The notes under the pieces were generated by a model that was given only the letters and a program-made list of their open reading frames with translations, did not search any database and was not told the DNA's origin. A DNA stretch of 64,000 nucleotides, taken from the NCBI GenBank assembly GCA_902728285.1, contig CACVBU010000702.1, positions 631,499 through 695,498 on the forward strand. Reading direction: 5' to 3'. This document shows, piece by piece, positions 36,901-46,010 of the stretch (position 1 is the first letter of the stretch; the number at the start of each line of letters is the position of its first letter). Origin of the DNA: Clytia hemisphaerica (lineage: Eukaryota > Cnidaria > Hydrozoa > Leptothecata > Clytiidae). Both the position numbers and the translations under genes were made by a program.

Positions 36901-37310
36901 AAAAAGACTATGGTTTAACTTTTGAGGCTCGGTTAAGAGTTTTTAGAGTTTCAGAAGTTTAGCTCAATTCAGCTTAACAGAGTTTGTTTCTTAAAATTTG
37001 AATGATAAATTTGAAGATATCACATTATTATATATAGAAAACACTATTCGTAGCGATGCAAATTTTCGATTTCAAATATCGTTTCTGATACTTCATTCTC
37101 ATACTTCCATTCAGTTGTTCTTTAAAGCGTACCTTCATGTTGCCGTGAACATCGGTATAGAAAAACTCCACAAACTCACTTCTTTCGAATCTATTTCGAA
37201 CATCATTTAAGGTATTTATCCTGTATTTTGTCAGAGATGGTTTAAGGGCTCTGACCATAGTCCAAAAATTGATTTTGGTATTTGAGCATAAAAGTTATAT
37301 TTCAGGTTCC
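36901..37310. other. No gene seen
   Basis: Intergenic. TTAAGGGCTCTGACCATAG at about 37239 also occurs, inverted, at about 44380 inside the ORF1-like fragment, which suggests a shared repeat boundary. Confidence 0.35.
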
Positions 37311-38956
37311 TTAAGGTGGGAGTCACATGAAAATTTGACAAAGTTGATTTTTTACATTTTCCTGTATAACTTTTGAACTTGAAGAGATTTTTAAATGAAA
37401 TTTTCTACAGAGGTAACTTAACAATAGATGATTTCAAAAATGTAAAAAAAGTCTAAAAATAGCCAAGACGGGGGTAAAATCAGCCAGGGGGTAATGTACT
37501 GTGAAAATATTGTGTCAACGTTTTAGAAAAATCTATAAAACCTATCACAAAAATTTTTTTTGCAGCTTGTTAATATTTGGTTAAGGAGTGTTATGAATGG
37601 AATTTTTTTTTGATATTTCATTCCAGGGGGTCTGGAAACTAAAAAATGCATTTTTTGAATTTAGAAATCAAAGAAGTATTTTTTCAAAAATGTAATCCAT
37701 TCATAACACTCTAGACCATAACTTGAATTTCTCCTGAAAATTTCCAGTTCATAGCACTTGTCAATCCTGAGAAAACGTTGCCAAGGTGTGCGAAAACCCC
37801 CTGAAACCTATTTTGAGAAAACGGTCCGTAAAGTCAGAAGTAGATATCTATCTCTATTTCTCTGTAATAAATTGACCGTTTTACAAAATTCTTTCGCTGT
37901 TTGACTAAAATGCACTATAGTTCTACTTTATATACTTTAAAAAAGGCTTTGAAATATCAAAATAGTCCAGAAATTCCAAATTATCACTTTCACGTGATGT
38001 GCGCCAATCCTTAAAATTTTGCGCCAAATTCCACGTCAACATTGATTTAAGTCATTTTAAATGTGTTTTCACAACAAAAACCATATTTTCAATGTAATAG
38101 ATCATCCTAGTATATTTTCCTCACTGATTCTGCCAGTTATAGGTTAATCTAAAGTTGATCTGTTGTGATACAAGAATCCACTTGGACATCTAGCCGTGCA
38201 CGATTTCTTCGTGAATGTAAATAATCCAGCCAGAGGAGAGGGCGGAGGGAGCGTCCCAGACCTTCAATAATTCATCACACACAATTGTTAAACCAGCCTC
38301 CAGGCTTTCAATTCCTTTAATACTTGGATCTTTAAATAGATACATCATTGAATATGCCTTTGGTCTTCGTCCTTCAATAAGTTTTGCGGTGTCGTCAAAC
38401 TAAGTTCATATCGGAAACGTTGAGTTTGAGAATCAAGTCTTTGGTCTCACCCAGCTCAAGCTTTCTTAGTTGATAAGAATGACATTAAAGAGCTAAAAAT
38501 GTTATCAGTCAATCCAACATTTCCAAATTAAAGCAGTTTTCATAGTCAAAATCACTGCTGGCTGGCTGACAGCCTCCAAAATTTGTATGTTTTTAAAAAT
38601 ATCATTTCTTTGGTTACCATCTTTGATTACGTCATATTAGGAAATCCCGCGAAAAAAAGGTGATTTAGACGCCCGAAAAGGGCGTAAAAAGATCTTTCGT
38701 TTGGTATGTCATGATCTTATGTTTAGATCAGCCATAAAGAAATCGGGCCCTAGCAACGAGTATGATTTTTCGTTGCTAAGGAAATTACTTTAGATCAGGG
38801 TCTAGAAAAAACCTTATATCTCAGGAAATATAAATGCTACGGCCTTAAAATTTTCAGAGTGTGTTCAGAAAGGGTATAGGGTCATAGAACGCGCAAAATC
38901 CCGAAATCGATAACTTTTTCACCAAATCTCAAAACTTCATGTGACTCCCACCTTAA
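37311..38956. mobile_element. TTAA-flanked non-autonomous DNA element, 1.64 kb
   Basis: TTAA at 37311-37314 and 38953-38956 flank perfect 17-bp inverted repeats GGTGGGAGTCACATGAA (37315-37331 and 38936-38952). A TTAA target duplication is the hallmark of piggyBac- and Kolobok-type transposases. No transposase reading frame is present inside, so it would need one in trans. An internal inverted pair GAGTGTTATGAATGGA / TCCATTCATAACACTC lies at about 37586-37715. Confidence 0.8.
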
Positions 38957-39025
38957 CACTTTTAACAAAGAATTGCCTTTATAAATTACATTTTAATCGA
39001 ATCCCTTAAGAGTAATTAGTATATG

Positions 39026-39173
39026 TAATCACATGATAACGAGTGCAATTCGAATATAATTGCACGAGTGACTTTTTTGTTATTAATTTTCCGAGTCCGA
39101 AAGGACGAGGAAAATTCGAAAGAAAAAAATCACGAGTGCAATTTTCGAACTGTACGAGTTATTATGTGATTAC
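39026..39173. repeat. Foldback element, about 148 bp
   Basis: TAATCACATGATAACGAG at the left pairs with CGAGTTATTATGTGATTA at the right, and the arms continue through GAGTGCAATT blocks to a small loop containing CCGAGTCC. The layout matches the hairpin at 26214-26371. Confidence 0.7.
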
Positions 39174-39364
39174 GAGCTAATCGCACAATGGCTGTCACTA
39201 CTTTTTCCCAGTTCGGATGAAAGTAAATTACAGAAATTACACTGAGAGTTTTGTATTTTTCTCTTTATGTCTTTCTTTTATTGTTTTTTATTGATTTTCT
39301 TTCTCACAAAATGAATTTCGAATGCAATTAAAACGTTCGATGCAAAAAAAATGTAAGAAAAAAC

Positions 39365-39708
39365 GGCATACAGGAAAACTGGGAGCCGGGAGGCGGGAGG
39401 CTGAACCGGGAGCCGGGAGTCGGGAGGCTGAAATCGAAAGTGGGAGGCGGGAGGCGGGAGGCGGGAGGCTGAAAACGAAAGTGGGAGGCGGGAGGCTGAA
39501 AACGAAAGTGGGAGGCGGGAGGCTAAAATCGAAAGTGGGAGGCGGGAGGCTGAAAATGAAAGTGGGAGGCGGGAGGCTAAAATCGAAAGTGGGATGCGGG
39601 AGGCTGAAAACGAAAGTGGGAGGCGGGATGCTAAAATTGAAAGTGGGAGGCGGGAGGCTGAAAACAAAAGTGGGAGGCGGTAGGCTGAAAACAAAAGTGA
39701 GAGGCTCA
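39365..39708 (+). repeat. 27-bp minisatellite, forward copy
   Basis: About twelve units of a purine-rich 27-mer of the type GTGGGAGGCGGGAGGCTGAA plus AAYGAAA, after a non-repeat leader GGCATACAGGAAAACTGGG. Because 27 is divisible by three, all frames stay open and give repetitive pseudo-proteins on both strands; these are not genes. Confidence 0.9.
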
Positions 39709-40107
39709 TTTATGAGGCCACGCACAAACGTTTTTGGTCAAGGGATAGGTAACAAAGAGCTAAGAAAAATCAGATCATTTATTTTTTATAAACACGCACA
39801 ATCCATCAAAAAACTATTTCAAATAGTATGTTTATTGAAACCAAGTGTTTTCCTAGGAAGCGTTTCTCTTTATAAAAATAATTTTACATAAAAATATAGC
39901 AAGCTTTGTTTCGAAACTGCTGATGCAAGATTTAATTACAAAAAAATATAACATGATAGTTTTCGAGTGTTATATATATTTAGTGCAATCGGCTCTTGCA
40001 TGTTGGAAATAATCTAAAATCATTTCTTTAAGAAGTCAATACCTTGACAGGGTAAAATTATACAAGTCATGGTAAAATAAAGATTCAATTATAATCATTT
40101 ATCATAT

Positions 40108-40188
40108 CACCTGCGTGGCCGAGTGGATAAGTCGATGAGACGGCAACTCATCTGCAGTGGTTTTAGAGAGTTCGAATCCTATACGGTG
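40108..40188 (+). tRNA. tRNA-like sequence (class II layout), probably a pseudogene
   Basis: A strong A box TGGCCGAGTGG (40116-40126), a perfect six-pair anticodon-type stem GATGAG/CTCATC, a long variable region and B box AGTTCGAATCC. CACC at the 5' end can pair with GGTG at the 3' end, but the rest of the acceptor stem and the T stem do not pair well. The anticodon loop ACGGCAA lacks the usual U33. A decayed tRNA-Leu/Ser or a SINE head is more likely than a working tRNA. Confidence 0.4.
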
Positions 40189-40294
40189 CGAAGAAAATTG
40201 TGTTATTTTGTCTGTTTTGTCAACATTGATCAAACTTTTTCTGGTTTTATGAGCTCTTGTTGATATTTTTGAAACTTTTTGTTAAAATTTTAAG

Positions 40295-40620
40295 AAACAA
40301 ATTGGGGGGAGGGGGCAGTCAGGCAAATTGACCGACGCCGCGACGGGTATCTGCGACGGTTAAGGGTATATGTTTTCCAATTTATCAGAAATGCACTGTA
40401 AGGGTGGAAATTTCAGCAAATCTATGGGAAAAATTATTGCTCAAAAAATCTTGATTGCTCGAAAATCTTGATTTTTTTTGCTCTAAAAGAGTTTAAAATT
40501 TGAAAAAATGCATTGTAAGGGTATGAATTTTTTTCTGCACTATAAGGGTGCGATTCTAAATGCCAATTTTTTTGCCGCACATACTGTCAATTGGTAAACC
40601 CCCACCCCCCGGGAGTGTCA
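40295..40620. repeat. G/C-run-ended dispersed repeat, long copy
   Basis: It begins GGGGGGAGGGGGCAGTCAGGC and ends CCCCCACCCCCCGGG. The right end, read inverted, resembles the 31551 and 58368 repeats (G run, then GTATGTGCGG). The interior repeats short CTGTAAGGGT / CTATAAGGGT words. No coding. Confidence 0.5.
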
Positions 40621-41015
40621 CCTCAGCTCAATGCAGTTTGATTCAAGTATAGTATTTCAAAATGGATCAGGTTGGTTGGCGGGTGGAGAGTCAAGAGTCA
40701 AGAGTTATGACTTTCCCTTCTCTTGAAAATCCAATGTTCCAAAACTTTCAACTAAAAAAAATGCAAAAAATCGGTTTCCATCTTTTTTTATTATCTTATA
40801 AACACTTTTTTCAGAACCACAAGTGAAAAGAAAAGCAAAACTGACTGGAAATGCTGCCAAAAAAGTGATTGACAGGTCTAGAAAATGATTGACAGGCCCG
40901 GGTTAGATATTTCCGTGAGCAATCTCGTTATATTTATAAATAAACCAGCTGTGCTGGAAGGTCAGCCCGAAATTATAAGAAAGATTAGAAGATAAGAAGA
41001 TTAAGATAATTAATT

Positions 41016-41735
41016 CAAGGAAAACTAGTTGTCCCGTATTTTCCAAGGAAAATTAGTTATCGCGTATTTTCCAAGGAAAACTAGTTATCGCGTATTTTCC
41101 AAGGAAGATCACTAGACCGTATTTTCCAAGGAAAATCACTGGTCCGTATTTTCTGAGGAAAATTAGTTGTTGCGTATTTTCCAAGGAAAATTAGTTATCG
41201 CGTATTATTCAAGGAAAATTAGTTATTGCGTATTTTCCAAGGAAAATCACTGGTCCGTATTTTCTGAGGGAAATTAGTTGTTGCGTATTTTCCAAGGAAA
41301 ATTAGTTATCGCGTATTATTCAAGGAAAATTAGTTATTGCGTATTATCCAAGGAAAATTAGTTATTGCGTATTATCCAAGGAAAATTAGTTATTGCGTAT
41401 TATCCAAGGAAAATTAGTTGTTGCGTATTATCCAAGGAAAATTAGTTATCGCGTATTATCCAAGGAAAATTAGTTATTGCGTATTCTCCAAGGAAGATCA
41501 CTAGACCGTATTTTCCAAGGAAAATCACTGGTCCGTATTTTCTGAGGAAAATTAGTTCTTGCGTATTTTCCAAGGAAAATCCTTTGTTCCGTTCTTTCCA
41601 AGGAAAATCAATTTTCACGTATTTTTCAAGGAAAATTAATCATTACATACTTTCCAAGGAAAGTCAATTGCTATAGCTAATTTCCAAAGGAAATCATTTG
41701 TGTCGTATTGTCCAAGGAAAATCACAGCAATTTAT
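41016..41735. repeat. 28-bp tandem satellite with palindromic TTTTCCAAGGAAAA core
   Basis: About 25 diverging units of roughly 28 bp: CCAAGGAAAATTAGTTATYG plus CGTATTWT. Variants with CACTGGTCCG and CACTAGACCG alternate in small blocks, implying higher-order duplication. Related to the satellite at the right edge. Confidence 0.9.
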
Positions 41736-42510
41736 TGATTTTCTTTTGAAAGAAAAGGTATTTCCCTTGCAAAAAATACAAAATAACTGAAATTCCTTGA
41801 GCAATCATTAGTTGAATTTTTCTTTTTGAAAAAGAAGATTATTATTCCCTTGAGAAACACACAGAAAATCAATTTCCTATGCAAAAATTCATACCCTGTC
41901 TTATTTAATTGAAAATACAGATTTTATTTATTTTTCTCTTGGAAGACTGGTCAGAATGATGATTTCACAAACTGGGGGGAGTCTTCAAAAAGTCATGCAT
42001 CCGACATGTTCTAGTCCAACAGCTAAAAAGTCCGATAGGCAATAGAAGCTTGCTCCAGTTTTTCCAAAACCGAATTTGTCCGACAAAAAGTGTCAAAAGA
42101 ATATTTGTTTCAGAAAAAACGTTATTAGCCTGTCTGACTAGCCAACCAATTTTTAACACTTCAAAGTAGGCGGAGGACCTTGTCCGTCTAGTACAGACTT
42201 TTAAACTAAATTTAGGAAAAAGTCTCTCAAAGGGTCCCAAAATCATCAAAATTTTATCTCTCAAAGGGGCGATTTTCGATTTTTGCTTTGGACATACCTG
42301 TCACCTCGCAAACCTAGTACCTAGTACTGTTTGACATTCTGTTTTTATCTTTTTGAAGGCGTTTTCAAGCTCAGAAAATTATGGTCGGTACCTCAAGACT
42401 TGAGGACCGTTATAAAGCCAGGGAGTGCTTGAAAAATCAATTTTTTTGATTAGGTCTGAAATATTTTTGATCCCTGTGGATAGATGCGTTTAGAAAAGAA
42501 AAAAAATACA
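41736..42510. other. No gene seen
   Basis: AT-rich sequence next to the 28-bp satellite. The open frames here are short and look random. Confidence 0.4.
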
Positions 42511-42514
42511 CGTG

Positions 42515-42583
42515 GGGGAATCGAACCCTGGACTATCTGGCTTTGAAACTGTTGCTCTACCGACTGAGCTAATTGGACGAATG
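42515..42583 (-). tRNA. tRNA-like remnant followed by a T run
   Basis: On the minus strand: A box TTAGCTCAGTCGGTAGAGC and B box GGTTCGATTCC at the right spacing, with an eight-T run just after the 3' end that could stop RNA polymerase III. The acceptor, anticodon and T stems are only partly paired, so it is a pseudogene or SINE head. Confidence 0.4.
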
Positions 42584-42934
42584 TATAATGTTTTTGAACG
42601 GAAGAGTATGATGGAAAGAGCCGATTTGAAAGCTCAGCGGGCTGACCAAAAAGTAATATACTTGTGGAAAGCCCAATTATTCTACTTTTTCGAATGCTGT
42701 GTCATGGAATTTTTTAAACAATTAAATAGAACGGGGTTTCCTCTGATGTAAACAAACCTTGAGCCCTATCCTGAAAATTGACATTGAGCGTAGAAAAAAA
42801 GACAAATGAAAGTATTTTCCTTTTTAATTCATATTTCCAATAATTAAAGACTAACTTGAAAACACCAAGAGTGAAATGTAGCTAAATGCTTGGAACGCCT
42901 TGCGACTTAGAATTTTTTTGCAAAACTGAAAATT

Positions 42935-43018
42935 TGACCCCGGCTCGAACTACTACCAAAGTCTCTTGCCAATGATTCTGAGTCCGGCACGCTAGCAATG
43001 TACTATCGAACCGATACA
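42935..43018 (-). pseudogene. Weak tRNA-like remnant
   Basis: On the minus strand GCTAGCGTGCCGGACTCAGA resembles a D arm/anticodon arm with loop CTCAGAA, and AGTTCGAGCCGGGG resembles a T arm. The stems are mostly unpaired. Low support. Confidence 0.25.
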
Positions 43019-43275
43019 TAATTTCGCAATTTAAAAGTCCTTATAAAAAACACTACTGCATATACGGGTGAACTGACCTCATGGGCTAGGCTAACTGTTT
43101 AGATCAATTACATACTCCAGGCTCCGTAAGGTTCCTTATTATAATTGAAAAAGCGTATACTACCAAACGATACGGAACTCGTGAGAGTGCTTTTTAAACC
43201 GTTGTCTTTGTTTATCTTCACAAGATTTTCTTTATCTTTGCAACTTAGTTCTCGCTTTCGGCCTTTCGTCTATTC

Positions 43276-43657
43276 GTTTTCCGCCTCCCACTTTCAATTT
43301 CAGCCTCCCGCCTCCCACTTTCGTTTTCTGCCTCCCGCCTCCCACTTTCGTTTTCAGCCTCCCGCCTCCCACTTTTGTTTTCAGCCTCCCGCCTCCCACT
43401 TTTGTTTTCAGCCTCCCGCCTCCCACTTTCGTTTTGAGCCTCCCGCATCCCACTTTCGTTTTGAGCCTCCCGCCTCCCACTTTCGATTTTAGCCTCCCGC
43501 CTCCCACTTTCGATTTTAGCCTCCCGCCTCCCACTTTCGTTTTCAGCCTCCCGCCTCCCGCCTCCCGCCTCCCGCCTCCCACTTTCGATTTCAGCCTCCC
43601 GACTCCCGGCTCCCGGTTCAGCCTCCCGCCTCCCGCCTCCCAGTTTTCCTGTATGCC
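43276..43657 (-). repeat. 27-bp minisatellite, inverted copy
   Basis: The same 27-mer as at 39365-39708 but on the opposite strand, with the identical leader GGCATACAGGAAAACTGGG (inverted at about 43639-43657). The two arrays face each other across about 3.6 kb. Open frames over it are repeat artefacts. Confidence 0.9.
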
Positions 43658-44149
43658 AGAAAGGCAAAAAAACATTAAAATCGATTTTGTAAACATTGGC
43701 GCGGCATTGGAGAGTGTGATTAACGATTAATTGCTCTCTACAGGATGCAATTAACGATTAATTGCTCTCTTTGAGGGCGTGCCAAATAAGAAAAAATAAC
43801 CCATCGTGCGATTAAGAATTTAATTGTAAAAACGACGTTATGAACTTTAAAAAGACGTTAATAATATGTTGCATCACCTTCTTTTATAAAAAGTGCTTAG
43901 TTTTAATGAGTAATTAACTTTTTTGTTTCAAAATTTCTTTACACTGTCCGCAAAGAATTGAACTATTTTAAATTTTGCGGAAAATATTTCTAAAAAGATG
44001 TGTCAAAAGTTATTATTGTTTTTTTAAGCGAAATCCGGATGAAAAATTAATGAAAAACCACTATTTTGAAGATTTCGAGACAAAGAAGCATTTACAAAAA
44101 TTTTCCGCAAAAATTTTTATTGTTCAGTAAAAGATCATCTACTGCGAAA

Positions 44150-44870
44150 ATATTTTCAAAATGTTTTTTCTTCGCCGAAACTAAGCTCTTCAAAGTTGAA
44201 ATACTCTTCCTCGCAAAAGTCTTCATTTTCTTCTTCATCAAATTTTTTCAATGCAATTTTTGAATTTTCAGATTCAGGAATAGTTTGTCTAACAGAAAAT
44301 GTATAATATGCCATAGTTCTGTTGGTTACATCAGTCAGAAAACACATTTTAAACACGGCAATTATGAAAAATTCACTATGGTCAGAGCCCTTAACACTAA
44401 TCTTCTTGGTCGATTTGCGTTTATAATAGATTTTTTCGACCAGAGAATGTTTCTTGAATCTCACAATTGTTCTTTGTTTGTTGTCTCTGATAGGGCCGAT
44501 CCTATGGGTCTTGTCGAAGTTAGCATCTATTTATAATTTTTCGATCCCTAGCTCTTTCGTTAGTGCGGCAAATGTTTTCGTTGTTCGAAAGCGTGATTTC
44601 TTCAAGAACGAGGCAGTTTCTTCTGCTGTACTGCTGGTTTTCTTCCGCTCGTGTCTTCAGGTTCTCTACTACAGAGGTGAGTACGGCGTTTTGGTCAGTG
44701 AGCTTGCTGATTTTTAATTTCAGTGGCTCGACAGTGTTTTCAAGAGATTCGACTTTTTTATCAAGAAGTTCTACCTTGTTCTCAAGTTCAAAAATTTATT
44801 CCATTATTCGTTTTTCGGCTGCAGTACGGGTTACTGCAGGTGATTGCGGTTGTTTTTTCCTTGTTTTCCC
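44150..44870 (-). pseudogene. ORF1-like fragment of a non-LTR retrotransposon
   Basis: Minus-strand translation gives, in shifting frames, a coiled coil (ELENKVELLDKKVESLEN), QYSRRNCLVLE, a segment matching DRxHRIGPI with RQQ/DNKQRTI and IVRFKKHSLVEKIYYKRK. This order (coiled coil, QYSRRN, RIGP, RFK) is typical of ORF1/transposase-22-like RNA-binding proteins of retrotransposons. Frames change at least twice, so it is dead. It may derive from a second element, since no polymerase adjoins it. Confidence 0.7.
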
Positions 44871-45112
44871 ATGATATCTTCTTTTGTTTTGATTTTTCTG
44901 CTTTGCTGAATTGACGTTAAAAGTTTAAAAAATGCTCATAAATGTTGTTTTCTCCGCGAATAATTCTTCTTTTTGTCTCGTTTTTTCTCAGCACCTTCAG
45001 TTCTGGTTACTTCTTCTTTTTATCCAGTTTTTGTTACACGGTAACAAAATTTTAAGCTCCAAATTCCACAAGAAGAACACTTTTTTCTCTGCTTTGACGT
45101 TAGAATGAAGAA

Positions 45113-45455
45113 GAGCGTTTGTTCTTTACAAGAAGCTATTGCAGCATGGATAGCAGGCAGGAAGCGATCATCCAATCGTTTGTGGAGGTAAGATTTCGTC
45201 GGAATTCCCTTTTTTTCTCAAATATTATTACTTTGATTGTAAAAATTGAAAATGAAAAAAATACATGATTTTGTAAATGAACTACTGGAAGAAGCAGTTA
45301 AGCACCAGCTTATATGTATCCTGAATTGGAAAAGAGTGTAAAATTAGATCGCACCCAGTAAAAGTTGTCTTCAATGATGGACATGTGAAATACAAATTCA
45401 TGAGGAGATTGACGGAATTGAAAGAAATTCAGAAGTACGACATGATCAACAGATG
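45113..45455 (+). pseudogene. Coding-like remnant, family not recognised
   Basis: At 45145 an ATG opens MDSRQEAIIQSFVE, followed by a strong donor GAG|GTAAGA (45186-45188). At about 45350-45455 a second open stretch reads VKVVFNDGHVKYKFMRRL and ends in TGA after KYDMINR. The codon pattern looks protein-like, but I could not join the two with certainty or name a family. A repeat at about 45500-45570 (CTTGCTTAGGCGGAC, inverted) recurs at about 60535. Confidence 0.3.
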
Positions 45456-45600
45456 ATTTGACTAAAATGGAGAGGGATAGTATCGGTCGGGGAATTGCCC
45501 GAATACCCTAGAATCGGATGGACTGTTTTAAAGTCCGCCTAAGCAAGAGCTGAGAGCTACCATATACTATTAATCGAGACTTCCAGTTTATAAAATAGCT

Positions 45601-45829
45601 TTAAAGGGACATAAAAGTACTGACGAAATTTGTAAACAAACCGTATGCAGCATACAAAATCAAAACAAATGTCACATGTCAAAATAAAAAATCAAACCAA
45701 ATATGGCTTATTTTGATTGTTTCAATTGTTTTACAAGTTTGTTTGGACACAAAGTTGATTTTAATTGTTCTCTTTAATGACACGTGGTTCGCGCAATGTT
45801 TACATTTTACTACTGCTATGTCCCTTTAA
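45601..45829. mobile_element. TTAA-flanked MITE, 221 bp
   Basis: TTAA at 45601-45604 and 45826-45829 flank inverted ends AGGGACATA...TATGTCCCT (45605 and 45825), extending to AGTA/TACT. The interior is AT-rich with CAAACAAA/TTTGTTTG-type symmetry. The terminal sequence differs from the other TTAA element at 37311, so it is a separate family. Confidence 0.8.
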
Positions 45830-45930
45830 CGTGGACCTCGAACTACTGTCTATCAAGAGTTATTGATTTGATTCTTATAAAGAAGGTTCTTACTGTATAA
45901 GAAAAATAGAAATGTTTATTTTGAACGCGA

Positions 45931-45936
45931 TTTATT
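45931..45936 (-). terminator. Poly(A) signal of the ChaC-family gene
   Basis: On the minus strand AATAAA occurs about 75 bases after the stop codon at 46011-46013, in the context GCAATAAATCG. It is the first such hexamer after the stop. Confidence 0.5.
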
Positions 45937-46010
45937 GCTTACTTTGCAAAAGCTAATTAACCTTCAATTGAGGTGATATCTGTTGAGTAAAAAGACAACA
46001 CTAAAAACTA

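Noticed and set aside
39278..39891. Long open frames on both strands over the minisatellite
   Set aside because: A 27-bp repeat keeps every frame open; the proteins are pure repeats (KVGGGRLKT-like or FSLPPPTF-like) with no start context.
41016..41735. CRISPR-like array
   Set aside because: Units are directly contiguous with no unique spacers, and the genome is eukaryotic.
43145..43730. Open frames over the inverted minisatellite
   Set aside because: Same artefact of a repeat length divisible by three.
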